From Phycisphaeraceae bacterium (GTDB lineage Bacteria; Planctomycetota; Phycisphaerae; Phycisphaerales; SM1A02): a DNA stretch of 64,000 nucleotides. Location of the stretch: contig CP054178.1 in NCBI GenBank assembly GCA_015709595.1, positions 3,601,205 to 3,665,204 on the forward strand, read 5' to 3'. Shown one piece after another: positions 43,739 to 52,298 of this stretch. Each line of letters starts with the position of its first letter. Positions within the stretch are counted from its first letter, which is position 1. The notes under the pieces were generated by a model. That model was not told where the DNA came from. It made no database searches and saw nothing but the letters and a program-made list of their open reading frames with translations. The position numbers were made by a program, and so were the translations under genes.

Positions 43739-43783
43739 AAAAAGCCCGCTCGAACCACCCGGTGCTTGGGGGTGCGAGCGGGC
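43739..43783 (-). terminator. Rho-independent terminator after the tricorn-like gene
   Basis: On the minus strand GCCCGCTCG pairs with CGAGCGGGC (43744-43752 with 43775-43783), extended by an inner CACCC/GGGTG pairing, followed by TTTTT (43739-43743). It starts 25 bases after the stop codon of the gene at 43809-47522. Confidence 0.85.
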
Positions 43784-43808
43784 CAGGTCCGGCTGTCCGA
43801 GAGCGGGC

Positions 43809-46800
43809 TTATTTGTCCTGTTCGGTGATGCCCATGCCGCTGCGGTCCGGATAGGCCGGACGGGCGGGCTTCACGTACTTCCTGGTCTTGAGTTCTTCGA
43901 GCATGTGGGCGATCGCGGCGTCCAGTTGCGGGTCGGCCCCGTTGAGCATGCGTGACGGGTCATCGATGACCTCGATGTCCGGATCGACGCCGTGACCTTC
44001 GACGCCCCAGGTGCCGTCCGTCTCGTAGAAGGCGAACGTGGGCGCGGTGACGCCGCCTCCATCCACCAGCCCGGGCGTGCCGGAGATGCCGACCAGTCCG
44101 CCCCACGTGCGGCGGCCGATGAGCTTGCCCAGCCCCGCCTGGCGGAAGTAGTAGGGAAAGGCGTCGCCGCCCGAGCCGGACGGGCCGTTGATGAGCATGC
44201 ACTTGGGGCCCTGATGCGAGTCCGGCGGCCACATCCAGTCGCCCTGATCGCGCCGCGCCCAGTAGTTGGTCACTGGCCGGTTGAGCATTTCGATGAACCG
44301 CGTGGGGATCTGTCCGCCGCCGTTCCAGCGCTCATCGATGATGAGGGCTTCCTTGGCCCGCTGGCCGAGGAACTGGCGCACCAGGTTGGTCTGGCCGTTG
44401 ATGCCGGTGTCGGGCACGTGGATGTAGCCGACGCGGCCGCCTGTCTTCTCCTCCACGTAGGCGCGGTTCTGCTCCACCCAGGCGCGGTAGCGCAAGCCGG
44501 CCTCGCTGGAGGTGGTCGTCACCAGCACGTCGCGGGCCGATTCGTCCTTCGTCGGCTTCTCGCTGATCGTGAGCAGCACGGTGCGATTGGCCTTGCCGAC
44601 GAACGGCGCCCACGGATCCCTCGATATGTCCATGGGCACGCCGTCCACGGCGAGCAGGTAGTCGCCCACCTTCACGTTGACGCCGTGCTGGCTGAGCGGA
44701 CCGCGGGCATCGCTGTCCCACGGACCGCCCTGATGAATGCGGGTGATGCGGTACGCGCCGTTCTCCAGCGCGAAGTCGCAGCCGAGCATGCCCACGTTCT
44801 CGCTGGGCTGACTCTCCACATCGCCGCCGGAGTAGTAGGCGTGCCCGACGTTGAGTTCCGAGATCATCTCGCTGATCACGTAGGCCACGTCCTCGCGGTT
44901 CACGCAGTCGGCCAGCATGGCCTCGTACTGCCTGCGGATCGCCGGCCAGTCCACGCCGTGCATCGTGGGGTCATAGAAGTAGATGCGCTCGAGCCGCCAG
45001 GCGTCGGCGAGGATCTGCGCCCACTCGGCCCGGGGATCAATCTCCGCCTTGAGGGCTGAGAGGTTGACCGGCTTGCCCGCCGCCCCGGCGGCGGCGTTGT
45101 GGACGGTCAAATTGCCGCCGCGCCCGACGAGAATCTTCTTGCCGTCGGCGGAAAGGTCGAACCCGAAACCGGGGGCGACGGTCTTCTCGCTCTTGTCGTC
45201 GGCGTGGATATCGATGATCTTGATCTCCGCGCCGCCGCCACCCGGACCGCCACCGCCCGAGCCCGTGCGCACGTAGAGCAGTTGGTTCTTGTCGTTGACC
45301 GCCAGGTTTGAGAACCCGCCCGGCGCCACCTGAATCTGGATGGCCCGCTGCTCGAACCCTTCAAGGTCGATCTTCAGTTCCCTGGAATCATCCTTCTTCG
45401 CCTCGGTCCTGGGCTCCTCGCCCGAGTCCTGCGCTCCGCCGCCTGCCGGCGCGGTGCGCGAGCCGGTCATGGTGGCGGAGAAGCCCTCAGCGGAGAGGGA
45501 TGCCTCAATGGAGCCGTTCTTGATGGTTCCGGCGATTGTGGCGGTCTGTCCCTGATCGGTTGTCACCGTCCCGGAGAACGAACCAGTGGCCTTGTCGAGC
45601 TTGCCCGATAGCGTGGCCGTGCCCATCGGAGAGGTCATCGACCCCGACATCGACCCGTCCGCCGCCACCGTGAGCGAGAGCGTGACGGAAACCGGCGCTC
45701 CGCCCATCTGCGGGCTGGTCAGCGTGCAACTCCACGAGCCGGAGACGCCGTCATCCGCCGCGATCGCCGCAGGCGCCGCTCCGTTGGACGGCTTGGCGTC
45801 GCCGCCTTCCCTGGCCTCGGGCTTTGCGTTGTCGGCCTTGAACGACTCCTCATCATTCTTCGGCGCCCACGGGTTCTTCACGTCGGCGCGCAACGGCACG
45901 GCCAGCAGCACCCGCGAGTTGTGGTAGATCCACGTGGTGTCGAGGTCGCTGTACGTTGCGGCGAAGTTGCGCGAACTGGTGAAATACAGCCACTCGCCCT
46001 TGCGGTCGAAGGTGGGAAAGGAATCGATGAACATCCCGCTCGTCACCTGGTGCAGTTCACCGGTCGGCACATGGTAGAGATGCACCGCGCTGGTGCGGCC
46101 CTCCGTGGACAGCGCGAAGGCGATCCACCGGCTGTCGTGGCTCCATGATGTGCGGTTGCTGGAGAAGTCGAAGGCGAAGGGGTCGGTGGCGATGATCTTC
46201 CGTTCACCCGTCTCGACGGTGACAAGGTGCAGGTTGCCCGCCTTGTCGCCGATCAGCACGTGCTTCGAGTCCGGCGACCAGTGCATCGACGTGTAGAACG
46301 TCGTGGAGCCGGTGGTCAGCTGCTTCGTTTCTCCCTGTCCATCGGACTGGGTGACGTACAACTCGTACTCATCCGACTTGTCTGAAAAGTACGCGATCCA
46401 GCGTCCATCCGGGCTCCAGGCGGGGGAGCGTTCGAACACGCCGCTCGTCCCGGAGAGATTTCGCGTGATGCCGTTCTCGGCGGGGACCGAGAACACCTCG
46501 CCCCGCGCCCCCACCGCCACGCGCTTGCCGGTGGGTGAGATGCCCGCCGACTGCACCTGGCCGCTCACATCCACGAGTCTCGGGCGCAGTGTGGGACGAT
46601 CGCCGGGGATGATCACGTTGACCTGTCGTGACTGCTCATCCCCCAGGTCGAGCAGCCGCAACTGCGAACCGTACTGGTAGACGATCTCGCCACGGTTGTT
46701 GCGGCCCGGTCCGATGGAAGGAAACTTCACGTCGAAGTCGGCGTGGCGCGTGACCTGCTTGCGCTGCCCGCTGTCGATGTCGTACACCCAGATGTTCTGG

Positions 46801-47522
46801 CGATGCTCCGGTCCGTTGTCGCTCAGGTAGTAGACCTTCCGCCCGTGCCACATGGGGATGGTGTCGGTGCCCTCCCAGTCGGTGATCTGCCTGGCCGTGT
46901 TGTTCTGCAGGTTGAAGAGCCAGATGTCCGACGCCCAGCCGCCGCGGTAGCGCTTCCAGGTGCGGAAGTCGGTGTTGAAGGGCGTGTACGCAAGGAAGAC
47001 GCCATCCGGGCTGATCGCCCCCGCCGAGCCGTACGGAATGGGCAGCCGCGTCGGCATGCCGCCCGAGGCGGATACGGTGAAGATCTCCGCGTTGCGCTGA
47101 TTGCCCGCCAGCCCGTTGCTGGCGAAGAGAATCCTGCCATCGGGCGTCCAGTCTGGCCAGGCCTCGCCAGCCGGGTGATAGGTCACCCGTGTCGGCACGC
47201 CGCCCGTGACGGGAATGGTGTACAGGTCGCGCCCCCCGTCGTAGTTGCCCACAAAGACGATGGTCTTTCCATCCGGTGAGAACTTGGGGAACATCTCCGG
47301 CCCCGGCGGGCTGGCGAGCGGCGTCGCCATGCCGCCATCGCGCGACACGACCCACAGGTCGTTGGCGTAGACGAAGACGATGTGATCCCCGCTCACATCC
47401 GGGTGCCGCAGCATGCCCGCATGGGGCTGAACCTGCCCCAGCGTGGCCGGAGCGGCGAACAGGCCAAGCACCCACGCGGCGGCAACGCAGCCGGTGGAAC
47501 GACGTCGGACAGCCATCTTCAT
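43809..47522 (-). CDS. Tricorn-type protease with inserted beta module
   Basis: 1,237 residues with a signal peptide (VAAAWVLGLFAAPATLGQ). Residues about 35-560 form six- and seven-bladed propeller repeats (FPKFSPDGKTIVFVG, RSPAWSPDGRWIAYFSD). A C-terminal serine-protease part follows: ELNVGHAYYSGGD with the catalytic His (about 895), a PDZ domain (about 925-995), PSGSGGDAF with the nucleophile Ser (about 1115) and VEGHGVDPDIEV with the charge-relay Glu. Tricorn cuts peptides released by other proteases. Between the propellers lies an extra domain (about 590-690, GSWSCTLTS...ATMTGSRT) absent from classic tricorn but repeated three times in the protein at 58361-63013. The signal peptide implies a periplasmic or outside location. 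Confidence 0.9.
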   Translation of the reverse strand: MKMAVRRRSTGCVAAAWVLGLFAAPATLGQVQPHAGMLRHPDVSGDHIVFVYANDLWVVSRDGGMATPLASPPGPEMFPKFSPDGKTIVFVGNYDGGRDLYTIPVTGGVPTRVTYHPAGEAWPDWTPDGRILFASNGLAGNQRNAEIFTVSASGGMPTRLPIPYGSAGAISPDGVFLAYTPFNTDFRTWKRYRGGWASDIWLFNLQNNTARQITDWEGTDTIPMWHGRKVYYLSDNGPEHRQNIWVYDIDSGQRKQVTRHADFDVKFPSIGPGRNNRGEIVYQYGSQLRLLDLGDEQSRQVNVIIPGDRPTLRPRLVDVSGQVQSAGISPTGKRVAVGARGEVFSVPAENGITRNLSGTSGVFERSPAWSPDGRWIAYFSDKSDEYELYVTQSDGQGETKQLTTGSTTFYTSMHWSPDSKHVLIGDKAGNLHLVTVETGERKIIATDPFAFDFSSNRTSWSHDSRWIAFALSTEGRTSAVHLYHVPTGELHQVTSGMFIDSFPTFDRKGEWLYFTSSRNFAATYSDLDTTWIYHNSRVLLAVPLRADVKNPWAPKNDEESFKADNAKPEAREGGDAKPSNGAAPAAIAADDGVSGSWSCTLTSPQMGGAPVSVTLSLTVAADGSMSGSMTSPMGTATLSGKLDKATGSFSGTVTTDQGQTATIAGTIKNGSIEASLSAEGFSATMTGSRTAPAGGGAQDSGEEPRTEAKKDDSRELKIDLEGFEQRAIQIQVAPGGFSNLAVNDKNQLLYVRTGSGGGGPGGGGAEIKIIDIHADDKSEKTVAPGFGFDLSADGKKILVGRGGNLTVHNAAAGAAGKPVNLSALKAEIDPRAEWAQILADAWRLERIYFYDPTMHGVDWPAIRRQYEAMLADCVNREDVAYVISEMISELNVGHAYYSGGDVESQPSENVGMLGCDFALENGAYRITRIHQGGPWDSDARGPLSQHGVNVKVGDYLLAVDGVPMDISRDPWAPFVGKANRTVLLTISEKPTKDESARDVLVTTTSSEAGLRYRAWVEQNRAYVEEKTGGRVGYIHVPDTGINGQTNLVRQFLGQRAKEALIIDERWNGGGQIPTRFIEMLNRPVTNYWARRDQGDWMWPPDSHQGPKCMLINGPSGSGGDAFPYYFRQAGLGKLIGRRTWGGLVGISGTPGLVDGGGVTAPTFAFYETDGTWGVEGHGVDPDIEVIDDPSRMLNGADPQLDAAIAHMLEELKTRKYVKPARPAYPDRSGMGITEQDK

Positions 47523-47583
47523 TCGAGGTCTCTCCAGGGAACAGGGATCACCCCGTTCGGACAGCGTCCGGGCGGGGAGACAG

Positions 47584-47613
47584 GTTATACCGGCTCGCCC
47601 TACGCGGTTTTCA
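47584..47613 (-). promoter_or_regulatory. Possible sigma-70 promoter for the tricorn-like gene
   Basis: On the minus strand TGAAAA (47608-47613) and TATAAC (47584-47589) are separated by 18 bases, about 60 bases before the start codon at 47522. The -10 box is good, the -35 box weak. Confidence 0.4.
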
Positions 47614-47645
47614 GGGGATGTGGATGATCGCCGAACCGCCCGCGA

Positions 47646-48662
47646 TTACAGAATCCCCGCGAACTCATCAAACCCGCACGCCAGGTTCATGTTCTGGATC
47701 GCCTGCGTCGCCGCTCCCTTGAGCAGGTTGTCGATGGTCGCCACCACCACCGCGTCGCGGCCGCTTTCGCTCACCGTCAGCCCGCCGATCTCCACGTGGT
47801 GATGCCCGGCGATGTCGCGCACCAGGGGGATGTCGGTGACGAACCGCACCAGCGGCTCGCCGTCGTACGCCGCGTGGTAGCGGGCGGCGAGCGACTCAAA
47901 CGTCTGCGGCGACACAAGGCGCATCGACACCGTCAGCGTGATGCCGCGGAAGAACGGCGCCACGTGCGGGTGGAAGATCACCGGGCGGCCGAGGTGTCTC
48001 GTGACTTCCTTCTCGTGCGTGTGGCCGCTCAGCGAGTAGGGCATCAGGTTGTCGCGCAGCCGCTCCGGGTCGTTGCGCGGCGAGGGTGTGGTGCCCGCAC
48101 CGGAATACCCCGACACGCCGAATACGTGGGGCGGGCCGTCCAGCAGGTCGATCACGGGCCGCAGGGCCATTTGCATGCCCGTGGCGTAGCAGCCGGGGTT
48201 GGCGATGCGTTTCGCGCCGCGGATGCGATCACGAAAGTGCTCGGGCAGCCCGTACACCCAGCGGCCTGTCTCATCGAACCGCCAGTCGGCGGAGAGATCG
48301 ACGATGACGGGGTCCGGTGGCACAGGCGTCAGTGGCACAGGCGTCTCGCCCGTGATCCTTTGCGCGGCGTCAATTGCCTCCACATACGGCCCCGATTTGC
48401 CATTGGGCAGCGCCAGCACGACCACATCAAAACCGCCCGCCGCGATCTGCTGGGGCGAGGCGTCGCCGAACACCAGGTCGCCGACGAAGCCGGGCACGTG
48501 GTCCGCCACGCGCCGGCCCAGCAGTTCGCGCGACGTCGCGGCAGCCAAAGAAAAGTGCGGGTGCCCGGCGATGAGGCGAATGAGTTCCGCGCCGGTGTGG
48601 CCGCGCGCGCCCACGAGGGCGACGGTGCGGGTGGCGGCGGCGGTCGTCGAACGGGTGAGCAT
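47646..48662 (-). CDS. argC: N-acetyl-gamma-glutamyl-phosphate reductase
   Basis: 338 residues from the ATG at 48662. It reduces N-acetylglutamyl phosphate to the semialdehyde with NADPH in arginine synthesis. VALVGARGHTGAELIRLIAGHP is the NADP-binding loop, IANPGCYATGMQMAL holds the catalytic Cys, and HPHVAPFFRGI the conserved His region. A stretch TGETPVPLTPVPP (about residues 103-115) sits between conserved strands and is encoded by two tandem copies of a dispersed repeat. No other arg gene is nearby. The frame open upstream of 48662 is antisense to the GNAT gene. Confidence 0.93.
   Translation of the reverse strand: MLTRSTTAAATRTVALVGARGHTGAELIRLIAGHPHFSLAAATSRELLGRRVADHVPGFVGDLVFGDASPQQIAAGGFDVVVLALPNGKSGPYVEAIDAAQRITGETPVPLTPVPPDPVIVDLSADWRFDETGRWVYGLPEHFRDRIRGAKRIANPGCYATGMQMALRPVIDLLDGPPHVFGVSGYSGAGTTPSPRNDPERLRDNLMPYSLSGHTHEKEVTRHLGRPVIFHPHVAPFFRGITLTVSMRLVSPQTFESLAARYHAAYDGEPLVRFVTDIPLVRDIAGHHHVEIGGLTVSESGRDAVVVATIDNLLKGAATQAIQNMNLACGFDEFAGIL
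48317..48354. repeat. Palindrome and direct repeat inside argC
   Basis: GTGGCACAGGCGTC occurs twice, at 48317-48330 and 48332-48345. The second leads into CACAGGCG-TCT-CGCCCGTG (48336-48354), a palindrome with one arm mismatch. Translated it gives the Thr/Pro/Val-rich insertion in ArgC. Confidence 0.65.
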
Positions 48663-48702
48663 GGCGGTTGATCGTATGTCGCCGGGTAGGATCATCCTCC
48701 GC

Positions 48703-49320
48703 ATGCTCCGACTCGCCCCCATCACCCTCGAATCCCACCAAGTCCGCCTCGAACCCCTCTCGCACGGCCACGCGGACGGTCTGCGCGCCGCCGCGTTCGA
48801 CGGGCGGCTGTGGGAACTGCGATTCACCTGGGTGCCCGAGCCGGAAAACGTGGAGCAGTACATCGACGCCGCGCTCGAAGGCCAGCGGCTCGCCCTGTCC
48901 GGCCACACAACCGGCGGCATGCTGCCGTGGGCCGTGCGCGAACTCACCACCGGCGACATCATCGGCTCCACGCGCTACCACGACATCATCCCCGCGGCGC
49001 GGCGGGTGGAGATCGGCTACACCTGGTACGCCAGGCGCTGGCAGCGCACGCATGTCAACACCTCGTGCAAACTGCTGCTCCTCACCCACGCGTTCGACAC
49101 CCTCGGCTGCGGTGTGGTCGGGCTGCGGACCGACATCCTCAACACCACCAGCCAGCGGGCCATCGAGCGGCTGGGCGCGAAGAAGGACGGCGTCATCCGC
49201 CACCACGCCGCCCGCAAGGACGGCACCATCCGCGACACCGTGATGTACAGTGTGCTGGCGTCGGAATGGCCGCAGGTGTGTGAGCGGTTGGAGGCGAGAA
49301 TCGCTCGGCCAGCGGTGTAA
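48703..49320 (+). CDS. GNAT-family acetyltransferase (RimJ/RimL type)
   Basis: 205 residues from the ATG at 48703, divergent from argC with a 40-base gap; an ATG at 48676 would add nine residues. ITLESHQVRLEPLSHGHADGL is the typical RimJ/RimL start. VEIGYTWYARRWQRTHVNTSCKLLLLTHAFDTLGCGVVGLRTDILNTTSQRAIERLGAKKDGVIRHH covers the acetyl-CoA-binding and C-terminal strands. It probably acetylates an N-terminal or side-chain amine; the target is unknown. Confidence 0.85.
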   Translation: MLRLAPITLESHQVRLEPLSHGHADGLRAAAFDGRLWELRFTWVPEPENVEQYIDAALEGQRLALSGHTTGGMLPWAVRELTTGDIIGSTRYHDIIPAARRVEIGYTWYARRWQRTHVNTSCKLLLLTHAFDTLGCGVVGLRTDILNTTSQRAIERLGAKKDGVIRHHAARKDGTIRDTVMYSVLASEWPQVCERLEARIARPAV

Positions 49321-49366
49321 AGCGGGCTGATTCCGCGAGCCGAACCGCGCGCTGGCGTGCCGGGAG

Positions 49367-49397
49367 TGTTCCGGGGGTGTTCCGGGGGTGTTCCGGG
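49367..49397. repeat. 11-base tandem repeat TGTTCCGGGGG
   Basis: Nearly three consecutive copies between the GNAT gene end and the carboxypeptidase stop. Too short to call a mobile element. Confidence 0.7.
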
Positions 49398-49415
49398 TTC
49401 CGAGAGCCGACAACG

Positions 49416-51977
49416 CTACCGCACCACAAACCGCACGTGATCGACCCAGGTGTCGAACGTGAAGGCGAACACCGGCACCACCACGATGTGGCGGATCTGC
49501 AGGCGCACGCGGCCGTCGCTGGTCCGCACGTACTTCGCCGCGTCCAGCCCGTTCACGTTGGTGATGACATCCGTCTGACCCACGGCGTAGCTGCCCACCT
49601 GCTCGAACAGGCTGGTGTTCCAGTTCTGCAGCATCACCCGCCCGATCCCCGTCTGGTGGCTGATGCGGGTCTCGATGCGCACATCCACCGTGGTGGGGTT
49701 CACCGCACTGGTCTGCCCTTCCACGCGCAGGAACATGCTGTGCAGATCGGTGAAGGTCTGCCCGAAGCCGCTCTTCACCCGCATGGCCGCATCATCCGAG
49801 GCGTGCAGATCCTCGAACGAGCCGGAGATCAGCGTGCCCCGCGACACCACCGCGTTGATGACCGTGGTGTTGGCGCAGGCGAAGGTCTCCACGGTCACGG
49901 CGTCGATGGCCGCCTCCGTCACCGAGTCGTTGGGGTTGTCGGTGGCGCTGAAGCGGATTCGCATCTGGCTGGTGGGCGAAAGGAAGTCCTGCACCCGGAA
50001 GCGGTGCGCCTGCCAGCCGTCGAAGTGGCCCACGCTGTCGATGAGCGTCCAGGTCTGGCCGTCATCGTTGGACAGGTGCGTGTCCAGCCGGTCGATGTCG
50101 CGGTCATCGTTGGTGAACCAGCGGGCGTAGGAGATGAAGTGGTCGCCCTCGCCCGAGAGGTCGAAGCGCGGCGAGATGAGCCGCGTGGGCCCGCCATCCA
50201 CGTCGCTGTTGCCGGCCCGGTTGCCGGTGAGGTAGCAGGCGCCGGAGCCGTCGAAGTCGGAGACCGGGTCGCCGCGGCTGCCGTCGCCGGCGGGCACGCC
50301 GCGCTCCCAGGCGCCGTCGGTCAGGTTCTCGTTGACCACGGTCCAGCCCTGGTCGGTCTGGAAGTCGTCGCTGAAGACCAGCCCCACCACGGCCCAGGCG
50401 TCGGCGGAGAAGAAGGAGCCGGGGGCGTTGAGGGGCGCGAAGTCGAAATCGCCCGCCACGGTGCGCCCGCGGAAGTAGTACTCCACCCTCTGGCCGCAGG
50501 GGACGGGCGGCAGAACGGCCTCGAAGCGGTCGCCGCCCAGGTGGGTCATCTGCGTGGACTGGAACTCGCCGCTCCCGATGCGCGAGAAGACGCGCACCCG
50601 CGCCGGGTCAAGAACGGCCCCGTTGACGGCCTTGACCTCCACCTCGATGGGCGTGGGCGTGTCGGAGGCGATGATGTCGGGAAGCCCGTTGGGATACGTA
50701 AACTCGATTCGGCGCGCCAGCCGCTCGGCAAGCACATCAATGGCGGGCACGATCTCCTCGCCGTTGGGGATGATCTGGTCGGGTGGGAGCACGAAGCCAA
50801 ACTGCCCGGTGTCACGCAGCTCGAAGGTGAAGCCGATGATGCCGCGCTCGCCGTAGGCGTAGTCGGGCGCGATGCCGGACGCGATGTACAGCGTGCTGGC
50901 GGCGGGACCGTGGACGTACGTCCGTCCATGCACGGCCCGGATGGCCTCCTGCATCTGCGCCCCGAGTTGCTGGAACAGGGCGTGATCGGGCGGCAGCTCG
51001 GTCTTGTACCCCCACGGCGCCAGCAGGAGCTGGCTGTAGGAGTGGATGTCGAGGTGGGTCTTGAGATGGGGGTTGGCCAGGATGAAATCACGCATCGCGG
51101 TGGATTCCGGCTCGGAGAAGGGCGCCGGGCCGCGGTAGGTGTCGCTGCCGGGGTTGCCGGAGGAACCATCATTCCCGCCCCAGCCGAAGCTCCAGTTGCG
51201 GTTCAGGTCCACGCCGAACGTCCCGCCCCCGTTGTCGCGACGGTTCTTGCGCCACATGCGGTTGGTGGTCCAGGTGTAGACGTAGCCGTCCGGGTTGACG
51301 ATGGGCACGATGACGAACTCGACCCGATCGACGAGTCGTTGCACGACGGCGTCGGTCTGATAGGTGCGGATGAGCCGGTCGGCGAGGTACATGGGCACCA
51401 TCACCGCGATCCACTCGCGGGCGTGCTGGCAGCCCTGGATCAGGAAGCCGGGCTTGTTCTGCCCGGCGCCCGCGATGCGGAGGCCGCGAATGGGCCGACC
51501 CTCAAGCGAGGTGCCGACCTGAAAGGTCTGCGCGATACCCGGTTCGAGAGCCGCCAGTTCATCGAGGTAGGCGTTCACCTCGTCGTAGGTCTTGTAGGCG
51601 GTGAACCAGCCGCCATCGGGGTTGAGAGGGTTGGCCCCCCCGCCCCCTCTGTTCCCCCCGAGGCCGCCTCGCTCCAGGTCGATGAGAACCTGTACGTCAT
51701 CAATGAGAATCTGGTAGGGGATGCCGCTGCGCTGGAGGTCATCCATCCGCTCGGGCGGGATACGGAAGTCCACCGTGCCCAGCCCGATGGCTTCGCTCCA
51801 CACGTCCGGGCTGATCTCGAGCATGCGGTCGAGTTGGCGGCGACTGGTGAGCGTGGTGCGGACGACCTTGTGCCCGTCGAAACGCTGCGGCTCATCCTGG
51901 GCGAATGCCGGCGCCGGAGCGCCTGCTGACACAACCAGCAGCACGAAAGCGGCAAGACAGCCGATCAGACGGTTCAT
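49416..51977 (-). CDS. Secreted zinc carboxypeptidase (M14) with accessory C-terminal half
   Basis: 853 residues from the ATG at 51977, which places a signal peptide (LIGCLAAFVLLVVSAGAPAPAFAQ) at the N-terminus. The M14 catalytic domain (about 110-410) has QGCQHAREW with the first zinc His and Glu, LKTHLDIHSYSQLLLAPWGY with the third ligand, and GFTFELRDTG with the catalytic Glu. The rest (about 420-853) is a fibronectin-like segment, a jelly-roll-like region (VFSDDFQTDQGWTV...) and a terminal domain ending HIVVVPVFAFTFDTWVDHVRFVV. That half is nearly the same as in the divergent protease at 52299-55385. Confidence 0.92.
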   Translation of the reverse strand: MNRLIGCLAAFVLLVVSAGAPAPAFAQDEPQRFDGHKVVRTTLTSRRQLDRMLEISPDVWSEAIGLGTVDFRIPPERMDDLQRSGIPYQILIDDVQVLIDLERGGLGGNRGGGGANPLNPDGGWFTAYKTYDEVNAYLDELAALEPGIAQTFQVGTSLEGRPIRGLRIAGAGQNKPGFLIQGCQHAREWIAVMVPMYLADRLIRTYQTDAVVQRLVDRVEFVIVPIVNPDGYVYTWTTNRMWRKNRRDNGGGTFGVDLNRNWSFGWGGNDGSSGNPGSDTYRGPAPFSEPESTAMRDFILANPHLKTHLDIHSYSQLLLAPWGYKTELPPDHALFQQLGAQMQEAIRAVHGRTYVHGPAASTLYIASGIAPDYAYGERGIIGFTFELRDTGQFGFVLPPDQIIPNGEEIVPAIDVLAERLARRIEFTYPNGLPDIIASDTPTPIEVEVKAVNGAVLDPARVRVFSRIGSGEFQSTQMTHLGGDRFEAVLPPVPCGQRVEYYFRGRTVAGDFDFAPLNAPGSFFSADAWAVVGLVFSDDFQTDQGWTVVNENLTDGAWERGVPAGDGSRGDPVSDFDGSGACYLTGNRAGNSDVDGGPTRLISPRFDLSGEGDHFISYARWFTNDDRDIDRLDTHLSNDDGQTWTLIDSVGHFDGWQAHRFRVQDFLSPTSQMRIRFSATDNPNDSVTEAAIDAVTVETFACANTTVINAVVSRGTLISGSFEDLHASDDAAMRVKSGFGQTFTDLHSMFLRVEGQTSAVNPTTVDVRIETRISHQTGIGRVMLQNWNTSLFEQVGSYAVGQTDVITNVNGLDAAKYVRTSDGRVRLQIRHIVVVPVFAFTFDTWVDHVRFVVR

Positions 51978-52298
51978 GGAGTGCTCCACGCAATGGGATG
52001 GCGCGCAGGTGACGCGGCTTGCCCAGTGTACCTCAAGTCCACGGAATCGTGCGTGGTGAATTGGAAGAGGCCGAATCACGACCCGCCCTGTGAAGACGGG
52101 CAAGATGGCCGGATGTTCTGTAACCAATCCCGCAAAGCGCGCAAAGAAGGGGGCGCACCGGGTGCGGATTCCGAGTATGGTGTCGTGGAGGGACGCGGGG
52201 TTGTGGGTGGGGCGTTGGGACAGGGGCGTGCGGGGGTCGGGGGCGGGGGAGCGGTTCATTCCTGGCCCACCAGATGAGAGAGAGACCGGAGGCGTTTC
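51978..52298. other. Intergenic region between two divergent protease genes
   Basis: 321 bases that must carry both promoters. The right part (52197-52250) is a run of G-tracts on the plus strand (GGGG TT GTGGG T GGGG ... GGGGG TC GGGGG C GGGGG), able to form a G-quadruplex about 50 bases before the start codon at 52299. A GGAGG ribosome site for that gene lies at about 52286. No clear -35/-10 pair is visible. Confidence 0.5.

Noticed and set aside
47646-48971. Longer argC starting at 48971
   Set aside because: The extra 103 residues are antisense to the GNAT gene and lack ArgC features; the NADP-binding start fits the ATG at 48662.
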